Source: Pseudomonas fluorescens (GTDB lineage: Bacteria; Pseudomonadota; Gammaproteobacteria; Pseudomonadales; Pseudomonadaceae). Taken from it: a stretch of DNA of 64,000 bases. Below, piece after piece: positions 27,768 to 37,003 of the stretch; position 1 is the first letter of the stretch, and each line of letters starts with the position of its first letter. The position numbers and the translations under genes are program-made. Where the stretch lies: the NCBI RefSeq assembly GCF_900636825.1, contig NZ_LR134318.1, positions 3,753,501-3,817,500 of the forward strand, given 5' to 3'. Under the pieces are notes generated by a model. It did not search any database. It was given only the letters and a program-made list of their open reading frames with translations, and had not been told where the DNA came from.

Positions 27768-27794
27768 AAGACGCGCCTCGCGCAGGTTTATTCC
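27768..27794 (-). promoter_or_regulatory. ECF-sigma promoter of the peroxidase operon
   Basis: On the minus strand GGAATAA (27794-27788) and CGTCTT (27773-27768) are separated by 14 bases, with CCTGCG right after the -35. The divergent sigma-factor promoter has the same layout and nearly the same bases. Confidence 0.85.
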
Positions 27795-27822
27795 ATCGTC
27801 CGATATATATTTTTCCGAACGT

Positions 27823-27849
27823 GGAATAACCTGCGACGACGGACGTCTT
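27823..27849 (+). promoter_or_regulatory. ECF-sigma autoregulatory promoter
   Basis: GGAATAA (27823-27829) and CGTCTT (27844-27849) are 14 bases apart with CCTGCG following the -35, mirroring the promoter on the other strand. It drives the sigma/anti-sigma pair. Confidence 0.85.
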
Positions 27850-27882
27850 CCTAGTCCACAGCGTAGTGACTAGTAGCATTTC

Positions 27883-28389
27883 ATGAGCGAATTCGACGAA
27901 CAGTTGAGAGAAATCATTCCCAGATTGCGCCGCTTTGCCGTGTCGTTGACGCGCAACGGCAGCAGTGCTGACGATCTGGTGCAGGCGAGCCTGGAACGGG
28001 CCCTGTCGAGTTGGGGCGAGAAACGCGCCGACGGCGACCTGCGCGCCTGGCTTTTTGCGATTCTGTACCGGCAGTTTCTCGACGCCCATCGCCGCTCGCG
28101 ACGCTATGCGCGGATGCTCGAATTCTTCACCGGCCGCGAAGATGCCGAATCGTCGGTGGAGCGCACGGTGATCGCGCAATCGACTCTGCAGGCCTTCGAC
28201 CGTTTGCCCACCGAACAGCGTGCGCTGCTGATGATGGTCTCGGTCGAGGGCCTTTCCTACAAAGAGGTCGCCGAGATCCTCGGCGCCCCAATCGGCACCG
28301 TGATGTCGCGCCTGTCCCGCGCCCGCCAAGCCCTGCGGCAGCTCAGCGACGGCGAAATCAGCAGCCCTTCTTTGCGGATACTCAAATGA
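27883..28389 (+). CDS. ECF-family RNA polymerase sigma factor
   Basis: 168 residues. Region 2 is FAVSLTRNGSSADDLVQASLERAL and RAWLFAILYRQFLDAHRRSRRYARM; region 4 is LPTEQRALLMMVSVEGLSYKEVAEILGAPIGTVMSRLSRARQALRQL. It directs transcription from GGAATAA/CGTC-type promoters, judging from the two promoter copies in the divergent gap, and would activate its own gene and the peroxidase/b561 pair. The overlapping downstream gene is its anti-sigma factor. The peroxidase target suggests a response to peroxide, singlet oxygen or a similar stress. Confidence 0.92.
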   Translation: MSEFDEQLREIIPRLRRFAVSLTRNGSSADDLVQASLERALSSWGEKRADGDLRAWLFAILYRQFLDAHRRSRRYARMLEFFTGREDAESSVERTVIAQSTLQAFDRLPTEQRALLMMVSVEGLSYKEVAEILGAPIGTVMSRLSRARQALRQLSDGEISSPSLRILK

Positions 28390-29141
28390 TCAGCCTGCCT
28401 CCCAGCGAGCATGATTTGCATGCTTATGTCGACCATCAGCTCAGCGACGCCGACCGGCGTGTCCTGGAAACCTGGCTGGCCAGCCACCCGGAGCAGGCCG
28501 CACAGCTGCGCGCCTGGCAACAGGGCGCGCAGCAACTGCGCGCGGCACTCAGCGGCGCCTTGCAGCAACCGGCCAATCCGGCGCTGGATCCCGCGTTGAT
28601 TCGCCAGCGGCGCCAGCGCCAGTCACGCCGCCGCCTGGCCAGTGCGGCGGTGCTGCTGATCGCCGTCAGCGTTGGCGGTTTCAGCGGTTGGCAGGCCCGC
28701 GAGATGACCCTCGTGCGCCCTTCCTCGTTACCGATGACCGACGCCTTGCAGGCCTATCGTCTGATTGCCCAGCAGGGACTTTTGCCAGCCGATTATAAGG
28801 TCGACACCGAGGGCAACATGCAGGATTGGCTAGATTGTTACTTCAGCCGGGCCAGTCGTTTGCCAGACCTCACGGCGGCGGGCTTCGAACCGGTCAGCGG
28901 GCGCTTGCTGAGCACCGATGAAGGCCCGGCGGCGATGGTGATGTATGAGGATCGCAGCGGGCACAAGGTCAGTTTCTATGTGCGTCCCCCGGGGCCGAAG
29001 AACACCCTGCTGCCACCCGGAAGCCGCAGCGATGGCGATTTACAGGCGCAATACTGGTCCGCTGGCGGTTACAACTACGCAATGGTCAGCCCCACGGATT
29101 CGCCCGCAGCGCAACAGCTCAAGCAATCGCTGCAATTCTGA
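28386..29141 (+). CDS. Transmembrane anti-sigma factor
   Basis: 251 residues, overlapping the sigma gene by four bases (ATGA). The cytoplasmic N-terminus (SEHDLHAYVDHQLSDADRRVLETWLASHPEQAAQLRAW) has the anti-sigma helix pattern but not the HxxxCxxC zinc motif. One membrane segment follows at about residues 80-97 (LASAAVLLIAVSVGGFSGW), then a periplasmic domain that presumably senses the signal. It should hold the ECF factor inactive until released, by proteolysis or a change of shape. Confidence 0.88.
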   Translation: MISLPPSEHDLHAYVDHQLSDADRRVLETWLASHPEQAAQLRAWQQGAQQLRAALSGALQQPANPALDPALIRQRRQRQSRRRLASAAVLLIAVSVGGFSGWQAREMTLVRPSSLPMTDALQAYRLIAQQGLLPADYKVDTEGNMQDWLDCYFSRASRLPDLTAAGFEPVSGRLLSTDEGPAAMVMYEDRSGHKVSFYVRPPGPKNTLLPPGSRSDGDLQAQYWSAGGYNYAMVSPTDSPAAQQLKQSLQF

Positions 29142-29159
29142 ACCACTGGACGCACCGGA

Positions 29160-30080
29160 TACTCCTGGGGCAACTAGTCCTGCTAGCGATGGCGGTGAAT
29201 CAGCCACAGCAGATGTCGCCTGAATTGGCCCCATCGCTTGCAGGGCAAGCTCCCACAGGGGATCTGTGGTGAGCCGCGATGCGGGAAACACCCGAGAAAC
29301 CTGTGGGAGCTAGCCCTGCTAGCGATAGCAATCTGTCAGTCGCCATCATTGTTGATTGACCCGCAGCAATCGCTTGCAGGGCAAGCTCCCACAGGGAATC
29401 TATGGAGAGCCGCGATCCAGGAAACACCCGAGAAACCTGTGGGAGCTAGCCCTGCTAGCGATAGCAATCTGTCAGTCAACTTCATTGTTGATTGACCCGC
29501 AGCAATCGCTTGCAGGGCAAGCTCCCACAGGGATCTGTGGTGGGCCGCGATGCAGGAAACACCCGAGAAACCTGTGGGAGCTAGCCCTGCTAGCGATAGC
29601 AATCTGTCAGTCAACTTCATTGTTGATTGACCCGCAGCAATCGCTTGCAGGGCAAGCTCCCACAGGGGCTCTGTGGTGAGCCGCCGATGTGGGCAACACC
29701 CGAGAAACCTGTGGGAGCTAGCCCTGCTAGCGATAGCAATCTGTCAGTCGCCATCATTGTTGATTGACCCGCAGCAATCGCTTGCAGGGCAAGCTCTCAC
29801 AGGGGATCTGTGGTGGGCCGCGATGTGGGAAACTCCCGAGAAACCTGTGGGAGCTAGCCCTGCTAGCGATAGCAATCTGTCAGTCAACTTCATTGTTGAT
29901 TGACCCGCAGCAATCGCTTGCAGGGCAAGCTCCCACAGGGGATCTGTGGTGAGCCGCGATGCGGGAAACACCCGAGAAACCTGTGGGAGCTAGTCCTGCT
30001 AGCGATAGCAATCTGTCGGTCGACTTCATTGTTACTGACCCACAGCAATCGCCAGCGGGGTTAGCCCACACAGGGGAATG
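29160..30080. repeat. Tandem array of 136-bp REP-pair units
   Basis: Six full units and one partial unit stand head to tail. Each begins with CGCTTGCAGGGCAAGCTCCC (starts at 29235, 29371, 29507, 29642, 29779 and 29915, then a diverged start at 30050), so the period is 135-137 bp. Each unit has two REPs in opposite orientation, the second being GTGGGAGCTAGCCCTGCTAG, joined by GCGATAGCAATCTGTCAGTC and GTTGATTGACCCGCAGCAAT. Open frames over this region are not genes. Confidence 0.95.
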
Positions 30081-30230
30081 TGGGTGTATCTGGCGTTTTG
30101 CGCAGTGGCAATTTCGTTCAGTGACCGCCCACTCTCGCACCTTCTCGCTAGATCGTGCGCAGGCGCGCTGGTTAAACTGGCACGCCGCGCTCCCGGCAGC
30201 CGGTTTTATCCAAAACGGAGAATCTCGAAA

Positions 30231-31364
30231 GTGCCCGCCCGACCGCCCGCCCGATCTCGCTTGAGCCAACGCTGGTCGGCGCTGCGTCGTGTGTTCGGCA
30301 AAGGCATTCCCGCTGGCGCCGGGCATGACGCCAGCGCCCTGTCGATCCGCGAATACTTCCGGCAAAAGGCTCAGCGTCAGGGGTTCACCCTCAGCAACAG
30401 CCAGCGCGACGTGATCGACTGTATGGCGCGGCAGGCCAGTCTGCTGTTCGGGGCAACCGCGCAAACGCCACCGAGTCTGTACCTGTACGGTGGCGTCGGG
30501 CGCGGCAAGAGTTGGTTGCTCGACGGTTTCTTCGAAGCGCTGCCGACCACGCAGAAACAACGCCTGCATTTCCATGAATTCTTCGCGCGATTGCACCAAG
30601 GCATGTTCAGCCATCGCGGCGAGGACGACGCCCTCGCCAGCACCCTCGACGAACTGCTGCAGGATTGCCGGGTGCTGTGTTTCGACGAGTTTCATGTGCA
30701 TGACATCGGAGATGCGATGCTCATCGGCCGGCTGTTCAAAGCACTGTTTCAGCGCCGGGTTTTGCTGCTGGTGACGTCTAATTACCCGCCGCAAGGCTTA
30801 TTGCCGAATCCGCTGTATCACGCCCGTTTCAAACCGGTGATCGAGCTGATCAATGCACGCATGCACGTCATGGAAGTCCGCGGCCCGCATGACTACCGCA
30901 GTCAGGCGCGCCACCATGAACATCAAATGTTTACCCACGGCCATTACGTCTGCCCGGGCACCCCCGCTCAGCGCCAGGCACTCAACCTGCCAGCGCCTGA
31001 CGCCCCCGCCGTGCCGCTGACCGTCGGCACGCGTCAGTTCCAGGCGCGACTCTGTGAAGACCGGCGCATCGGTTTCACCTTCAACGACCTGTGCGAACAA
31101 CCCACGGCAGTCATGGATTATCTGGAGCTATGCCGACGTTTCGATCAGTGGGTGATTGATGATCTGCCGCTGCTGAGCGATTGCTCGATCGCCGCGCAGC
31201 AGCGTTTTATCAACCTGATCGACGTGCTTTACGATCAGGACAAGCATTTGACGTTGTTGAGCAAATTGCCGCTGTGTGAAAGTCTGGAGGGCGATGCGAT
31301 TGATTTGGCGCGTACGCGGAGTCGGTTAGGGCAGTTGGTGGATATTCTAAGCACTAACCAGTAA
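30231..31364 (+). CDS. zapE: ZapE, AFG1-type cell-division ATPase
   Basis: 377 residues from a GTG at 30231, chosen because GGAG stands ten bases before it and the longer frame enters the REP array. Walker A is YGGVGRGKSWLLDGF, Walker B is VLCFDEFHVHDIGDAML, and the AFG1 family pattern LLVTSNYPPQGLLPNPLYHARFKPVI follows. ZapE binds the Z-ring and is needed for division under stress; AFG1 relatives act in mitochondrial protein quality control. The genome likely has a second, canonical zapE elsewhere, since this one stands alone beside accessory DNA; that is inference. Confidence 0.85.
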   Translation: MPARPPARSRLSQRWSALRRVFGKGIPAGAGHDASALSIREYFRQKAQRQGFTLSNSQRDVIDCMARQASLLFGATAQTPPSLYLYGGVGRGKSWLLDGFFEALPTTQKQRLHFHEFFARLHQGMFSHRGEDDALASTLDELLQDCRVLCFDEFHVHDIGDAMLIGRLFKALFQRRVLLLVTSNYPPQGLLPNPLYHARFKPVIELINARMHVMEVRGPHDYRSQARHHEHQMFTHGHYVCPGTPAQRQALNLPAPDAPAVPLTVGTRQFQARLCEDRRIGFTFNDLCEQPTAVMDYLELCRRFDQWVIDDLPLLSDCSIAAQQRFINLIDVLYDQDKHLTLLSKLPLCESLEGDAIDLARTRSRLGQLVDILSTNQ

Positions 31365-31499
31365 TTTTATTTTCAGGTCTGCACAATGCCATCTGGTCGA
31401 TACTGGTACCAATTACACGCTCAACTCCTCCACACTTTCACGAAGTAGCGTTCGTATTCTCGCCTGAACTTCATTCATCATCAATAAACTCTTAAGAAG

Positions 31500-32390
31500 T
31501 CAGAGGCAGTCTTAAACATTGGACCGGCCAAACGAAACGATTCTCTACCACTTAAAATTGCCACCATCATCAGATGTCTGCCTCGCGCCAATAATCAACC
31601 TATTTAAAAGTCCAAATAATACGAAAAACTTGCCGTCCGAATGAAGCCGACGCAAATTCTGTATTTATAATAATCTAACCTGTTTGTGTATTTTGGACGA
31701 CCCCCGAAAAATTTCGGAGGCACGTTCATTTTCCTGGCCAGGCGAAATTCATGCGATATTAGACTTCCGCGCCCTGATGATTTGGCACTAAATTTAAGAT
31801 CACCTGTAGGTGATTTGGCATAAAACCGGCCCTAAACGCCGTCGACCACCGCAGCTTCGATATAAAATCTTACCCATCGTATATCTCTAGTTTGTAATTG
31901 CCGATATCATCGGCCCCCACAAAAATACACTCTCGAACATTTTTTCAGAGTCATTAAGCACATACGGACCTAGATACAGAGAATCAACCAATGAACTTTG
32001 ACTGCTGTAATGAAGGGATTTTTGCATTTTTGCACCCTCCGCATTATATATATGTGACGGAAATCTCGTCATCGATTGAGTACCCAGAAATTTCCGAAAT
32101 GAAAAAATAATGTAAACAGTTACTCTGCCTTCTGTTGTGGAGTACCTACTCAATCGGCGCTGCTTTCAGCCCGGCCATAGCGGATCCCCGTCCTACACCA
32201 CCTTTACAAACGCACTAGCATTATTCGCGATCTCTTCGTAGTTCAACCACATCGACTGCCCTGTCTCCGACTCTGTCCACGGCGCAATCCTCAACTAACG
32301 CGCTTCAAGCCGAAAACATCCAGCATCGCCCCTCTGTTCGGCAATAAACGACATCGGCCGCCGCAGGTAGACAATTAGGTAAACATATAT
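31500..32390 (-). pseudogene. Decayed copy of the 3' part of the neighbouring Ig-like repeat gene
   Basis: Translating the minus strand in changing frames gives an ordered match to the last third of the next gene. Around 32270-32170: APWTESETGQSMWLNYEE versus APWIGQEVGQLASLRYEG, then VVKV-stop-DGDP where the intact gene has EKVVWDGEP. In 31887-32153: TRFPSHIYNAEGAKMQKSLH versus the VNFPTRSYNAEATRAEKPVI region. Around 31700-31770: SGRGSLISHEFRLARKMNVP versus SGSGNPISEEYRLTRTMNEP. Around 31560-31640: the tail segment QVFMYYF. Stops and frame changes break it. It is very AT-rich and has no own start. Confidence 0.85.
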
Positions 32391-32408
32391 ATCTTTACTT
32401 TAGCGCCC

Positions 32409-35378
32409 TTAGCTGACATAAAAAGGAGCGGAGTACGTACCAAATGTCGGATCAGCCAATCGCAGCTCCGTTGAACCGCCCCCTAGACTATTCCCTTCAT
32501 ACGAAGTCTGCCCAGCGGGAATAAAAACCGGCCCATTTAAGGAATTGAAGTAGTACATAAAAACCTGCCGTTCGAATGGCGCCGAGGGGAAGTAACCTAT
32601 TACGATTTTCCAACCCCACTGGGTCGGGTGAGGACGAGTTGCTATAAATCTAGGAGGCTCATTCATCGTCCTTGTAAGACGATATTCCTCCGATATTGGA
32701 TTTCCACTTCCTGAAGATCTGGCTATGAACTTATGATCGCCCGGTGGGATTTTGGTATAGACCGGCCCCCAGGCGCCGCCAACTACCTCCACTATCGACA
32801 CTAATTCTTCTCCGTCGTATATTTCGATAGATTTATTTACTAGCTCATCCGTTCCTGACAACAATACCCCCTCGAACATAGTCACAGAATCATGGGGCAC
32901 ATCCGGCCCTGGGCTCAAATAATTAACCAAGTGACCTTTGACAACTGTGATGACGGGCTTTTCTGCTCTGGTAGCCTCTGCATTATATGAGCGTGTCGGA
33001 AAATTAACCTTTGATTGACTAGCAACGACACCGGTAAAGTTGACACCGAAAACGATACTCAATTTGGACTCGTTTTTCAGTGCACATAGCCACTCCACCT
33101 CCGCCGCAATCTCCACCCCGGACGACGACGTCAACGGTTCGCCATCCCAAACAACCTTCTCAACCGGCTTACCATCCTTCCCGACCCCTTCATACCTCAA
33201 CGAAGCTAACTGCCCCACCTCCTGCCCAATCCACGGCGCAACCGTCAACTTATCCCCCTCCCTCAAAGCCGAAACATCCAGCACCGGCCCCGTCTCCCCG
33301 GCAATCACCGGCATCGGCAATCGCGTGTCCCCGTCATCAATCTTCTTCACCTCAAACTCAAGCACCGGTGAGCGGCCAACTTGTTTGCCATCACGATTGA
33401 GATTCCAGCGTACCTGCACATCCTTGCGCCCCTGGCGCGCAGTCAAAAACGCAGGCGTCAGCACGGTATTAGTGCGTTTGTTCTCGTTGAATTCCTTTAA
33501 TTCAAATGCCGGCGCACCGGCCGGGGCTTTGACTTCCACCAGTCGTGCGCGGTCTCCGGCCAATGCGGCAAGGTGTTCGACACGCATGATTACGCCGTTG
33601 GGGTGCGCCAGCGAGTCGATCGGGCTGGCGACGGGTTTGACGAAGAATGGGGGCACCAGCTCGATCGTTGCCGCAGTCACGTTCACCAGCCAAGGCGTCG
33701 ATGCCGTGCCGGACGAGGTTTTCGCCGTGAAGCGATGCTCGCCCTCCGCCAAGTCCAATGCCTGCCAGCGCCACTGACCATTGGCATCGACCGTAGCCTG
33801 TCCTAGCCGCGCAGTGCCGTCGTAAATCTCAACGATCTGCCCCGCTGCGCCGCTACCGACCAGTTCGACGGTAGTCTCGCTGGTCGAGCCGCCATTGCTG
33901 ATATCTGCACCGCTGGGCAATCCCTTCACCGAGGAAATGACCGGCGCCACGTCGGCGACGGCGTTGATCGTGTAGCGCCGCAGGGGGAACACCACCGCAT
34001 TCGCTTCACTGTTGCTCTTGTCCAGGGAAGCCTTGAACTTGAGAGTCAGCGTGGTGCCGGTGCCGAGCTCCTTCAAATATTTGAGCAGAATCGGTTTAGG
34101 CCAAAAACCTTCCGCGACCCAAGTAGCGTTGACCTTATGCGTGCCGCCACTCCAGAACCGCAAATTGTGCGCGCTGCCGTCGGCCTTCGTTCCTTCGAGA
34201 TCCAGGAATACCTGCTGCCCGGCGTCAATCAACGGCCAGCTCCTGCCATGCAGAGTGGCGTCTTTGCTGCCCAGCGCCGTGATATCTATCACGTTGTTGT
34301 CGTTGGCCTCGACGACGATCGGCGCAATCAACACCGCGTCCGGCAGGGTCAGAATATTCAGCTTGAGGATTTGCGAGGGCGATGACTTGCCGTCGCGCTC
34401 GATGACATAACTAACGGTTACCGCCTGGCCTAGATTGAAGGCCAGCACCGACCGAGGCACGGCGACTTCCAGGCCGGCGCTGACCAGCCGCTGCGGGCTG
34501 GTGTACGAGCCCGCCGCATTGGCCGTCGCACCCTTCCAGACCACGCTGACCTTGTCAGTCGGCATCAACGAGCCCTGCGGCACCAGCACGCGTACTTCCG
34601 GCTGGGTCGGACTGAAACTGTCGCCAGTCATGCCCTTGACCGTCGGCGCCGCCAGGTCGAAGCGTCGCACATGGATGTCGAGGCGCTGCACCGCCGATGT
34701 GCTGCGGTTGCCCAACTGGTCGATGACCGTATAACTGACGGCCGTTGCCGGGTTATCGCCGGCTTGTAAAAAGGTGTCAGTGAGCAGCGTACGAGTGATC
34801 GGCGCGCCGTCGTCCGCTACCGTCCACTCTACCCGCGCAAGCCCGACGTCCAGCCGCACCCGGTCATAAGCTCGACGGTTGTAATAGATGAAACCAACCT
34901 CGACACCCTGCGCGGCACGCTCGGCACTGACGCCGTTCTGCAGCACATCCGCGGGTATCACCAGGTCGAGCGTTTCGGCGGGGGCGCGGTGATAAAGCAC
35001 CGTCAAATCCCGTGAATCATCACTATTGCCGCTGGGCCGCACGACTTTGTAATGCAAGCGGTTCACACCATCGCGCAGCTCACCGTGGGGCACATACAAA
35101 CGGATGCGCTGCTGTTCCTCGCCAGAAGCAATGGTCTTGACATCAACCGGTATCGTGGAATCATTCACATACAGACTGACCCGGTCATCAACGGCCATGA
35201 CCTGAATTTCGGCCCAAGGATCGACCAGGCACTCCAGCCCTTTGGGTTCACCATCGTAAAGCTGTCTCGCAATACCGCCATGTGCGGTGCCAGCAGGCAG
35301 TACCGGGGTGACCCAGCCAGGGATGATGATCGGGACCAGATCGAACAGCTCGTTCAATTCCACAGACTGGATGTCCAT
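32409..35378 (-). CDS. Large Ig-like repeat protein of unknown function
   Basis: 989 residues from the ATG at 35378, with a GGAG ribosome site six bases before it. There is no signal peptide or membrane segment. After an N-terminal domain (residues about 1-240) two related units of about 320 residues follow (about 245-575 and 575-905), each ending in a strand-rich module: QIVEIYDGTARLGQATVDANGQW in the first and KSIEIYDGEELVSIVEVVGG in the second. The last 85 residues (from NEPPRFIATRPHP) form a distinct tip. The pattern is of stacked Ig-like or FN3-like domains, as in surface or secreted proteins, but how it leaves the cell is not visible. DNA for the C-terminal quarter is clearly more AT-rich than the rest. 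A decayed copy of that end lies just downstream. Confidence 0.7.
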   Translation of the reverse strand: MDIQSVELNELFDLVPIIIPGWVTPVLPAGTAHGGIARQLYDGEPKGLECLVDPWAEIQVMAVDDRVSLYVNDSTIPVDVKTIASGEEQQRIRLYVPHGELRDGVNRLHYKVVRPSGNSDDSRDLTVLYHRAPAETLDLVIPADVLQNGVSAERAAQGVEVGFIYYNRRAYDRVRLDVGLARVEWTVADDGAPITRTLLTDTFLQAGDNPATAVSYTVIDQLGNRSTSAVQRLDIHVRRFDLAAPTVKGMTGDSFSPTQPEVRVLVPQGSLMPTDKVSVVWKGATANAAGSYTSPQRLVSAGLEVAVPRSVLAFNLGQAVTVSYVIERDGKSSPSQILKLNILTLPDAVLIAPIVVEANDNNVIDITALGSKDATLHGRSWPLIDAGQQVFLDLEGTKADGSAHNLRFWSGGTHKVNATWVAEGFWPKPILLKYLKELGTGTTLTLKFKASLDKSNSEANAVVFPLRRYTINAVADVAPVISSVKGLPSGADISNGGSTSETTVELVGSGAAGQIVEIYDGTARLGQATVDANGQWRWQALDLAEGEHRFTAKTSSGTASTPWLVNVTAATIELVPPFFVKPVASPIDSLAHPNGVIMRVEHLAALAGDRARLVEVKAPAGAPAFELKEFNENKRTNTVLTPAFLTARQGRKDVQVRWNLNRDGKQVGRSPVLEFEVKKIDDGDTRLPMPVIAGETGPVLDVSALREGDKLTVAPWIGQEVGQLASLRYEGVGKDGKPVEKVVWDGEPLTSSSGVEIAAEVEWLCALKNESKLSIVFGVNFTGVVASQSKVNFPTRSYNAEATRAEKPVITVVKGHLVNYLSPGPDVPHDSVTMFEGVLLSGTDELVNKSIEIYDGEELVSIVEVVGGAWGPVYTKIPPGDHKFIARSSGSGNPISEEYRLTRTMNEPPRFIATRPHPTQWGWKIVIGYFPSAPFERQVFMYYFNSLNGPVFIPAGQTSYEGNSLGGGSTELRLADPTFGTYSAPFYVS

Positions 35379-35578
35379 CACACGCTCCGGGCCGCCGTTG
35401 GGCGATAGGGTTTGAAGTGGTCTCCATCAAACCGCCGTACGCAACATTTGCCTACTGTCATATCTGACAGGTGCAGACGGTTTTGCGACGAGCGGTCATT
35501 CTTCAGGGTCAGCGCCGGTAACGCTGTTTCGCTATATCATGTCGCCCCCTCGCGCCCCTGCCCGGCGCTCTTCGATTG

Positions 35579-36907
35579 ATGGCGAAAGACCTCATGCACA
35601 CCCTTGCTCAACTATGCGCCGGCGAGTTGTCCGGCATCACACGGCTGGATCTGTCTTGCGGGCTGACCGAGTTTCCGCCGCAGATTTTCGATCTGGCGGA
35701 CACGCTGGAGGTGCTCAACCTCAGTGGCAACGCCTTGCGCCAATTGCCGGATGACCTGCACCGCTTGACCCGTTTGCGCGTGCTGTTTTGCTCGGACAAT
35801 CAATTCAGCGAGCTGCCGGCCTGCCTCGGTCAGTGCGCGGCGTTGACGATGGTGGGTTTCAAGGCCAACCGCATTGTCGAGGTGCCCGGCGCCGCGCTGC
35901 CGCCGCTGTTGCGCTGGCTGATCCTGACCGACAACCGGATCGAGAGCCTGCCCAGCGAGCTGGGCGAACGACCGCATCTGCAAAAACTCATGCTGGCGGG
36001 AAATCGTCTGCAATCGCTGCCTGAATCCATCAGCCAATGTCACCGACTGGAGCTGATCCGCATCGCGGCCAACCAATTGACCGAACTGCCGCAGTGGCTG
36101 TTGACCTTGCCGAGCCTGACGTGGCTGGCCTATGCCGGTAATCCGCTGGAAACCGAGGCCGATGCCGCCGCGTTGCAGGGCACGCCGTTGATCAACTGGT
36201 CGGCGCTGCGCCTGGAACACCAATTGGGTGAAGGCGCGTCCGGGGTGATTTCCCGGGCGACCTGGCAGCGCGAAGACGGGGCCGTGCAACCGGTGGCGGT
36301 GAAATTGTACAAAGGCGAAATGACCAGCGACGGCTCACCGCTGCACGAGATGAATGCCTGCATTACCGCTGGTTTGCACCCGAATCTGATTGGCGTCTTG
36401 GGGCGTATTCATGGGCATCCCGACGGGCAGCAAGGGCTGGTGATGCAATTGATCGACCCGAGCTTTTACAACCTCGCCGGTCTGCCCAGCCTCGCCTCCT
36501 GTTCGCGGGATGTTTACCCCGAGGACTGCCGGTTCAGCGCGGACGTGGCTTTGAATATCGCCAAAGGCATCGCTTCAGCCGCCGCGCATTTGCACGGGCA
36601 AGGGATTACTCATGGCGATCTCTACGGACACAACATTCTGGTGAACGCTCGCGGTGAGTGCTTGTTGGGGGATTTCGGTGCGGCATCGTTTCGCGCCACA
36701 ACCGACAGTGAGGAAACACGGGCGCTGCAGCGCATTGAAGTGCGCGCGTTCGGGGTTTTGCTGGGGGAATTGCTGGCGCGTGTCGACCCGGGTTTGAGTA
36801 CGGAGCGGCGTCAGGCGCTGGAGGATCTCGAGCAGCGTTGCTGCCAGCCAGATGTGCTGGCGCGGCCGGGGTTCAGGGAAGTCATTGAGGCACTGAAAAA
36901 CCTGTGA
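35579..36907 (+). CDS. Leucine-rich-repeat protein kinase
   Basis: 442 residues. Residues about 15-200 are seven to eight leucine-rich repeats of the LPxxLxxLxxLxxLxLxxN type (LEVLNLSGNALRQLPDDLHR, LRWLILTDNRIESLPSELGE, LQKLMLAGNRLQSLPESISQ). Residues about 210-442 are a protein-kinase domain: glycine loop LGEGASGVISRA, VAVKLYKGE with the ATP Lys, catalytic THGDLYGHNILVN (HGD in place of HRD) and LGDFGAASF. The HGD variant is typical of some bacterial and pseudo-RIO kinases but should still be active. No signal or membrane segment. Start taken at the ATG (a TTG one codon earlier is possible); the ribosome site is weak. Substrate unknown. Confidence 0.88.
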   Translation: MAKDLMHTLAQLCAGELSGITRLDLSCGLTEFPPQIFDLADTLEVLNLSGNALRQLPDDLHRLTRLRVLFCSDNQFSELPACLGQCAALTMVGFKANRIVEVPGAALPPLLRWLILTDNRIESLPSELGERPHLQKLMLAGNRLQSLPESISQCHRLELIRIAANQLTELPQWLLTLPSLTWLAYAGNPLETEADAAALQGTPLINWSALRLEHQLGEGASGVISRATWQREDGAVQPVAVKLYKGEMTSDGSPLHEMNACITAGLHPNLIGVLGRIHGHPDGQQGLVMQLIDPSFYNLAGLPSLASCSRDVYPEDCRFSADVALNIAKGIASAAAHLHGQGITHGDLYGHNILVNARGECLLGDFGAASFRATTDSEETRALQRIEVRAFGVLLGELLARVDPGLSTERRQALEDLEQRCCQPDVLARPGFREVIEALKNL

Positions 36908-36920
36908 CCGCTACGCGGTC

Positions 36921-36982
36921 AATCGCTAGCAGGGCTGGCATCCACAGCACAAAATCTGTGGGAGCCAGCCCTGCTGGCGATG
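36921..36982. repeat. REP inverted pair, compact
   Basis: ATCGCTAGCAGGGCTGGCAT and its inverted match AGCCAGCCCTGCTGGCGAT face each other across about 20 bp between the convergent LRR-kinase and YebC-type genes. Confidence 0.8.
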
Positions 36983-37003
36983 GGGCCATCACTGTTGCGG
37001 ATG

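Noticed and set aside
29238..29971. Several 75-107 codon frames with repeated LWELALLAIAICQS sequence
   Set aside because: They are the translations of the 136-bp REP array; the repeats are structural DNA, not protein-coding.
29160..30080. CRISPR array
   Set aside because: The period is 136 bp, the spacers are also repeated, and no cas genes are near, so it is not CRISPR.
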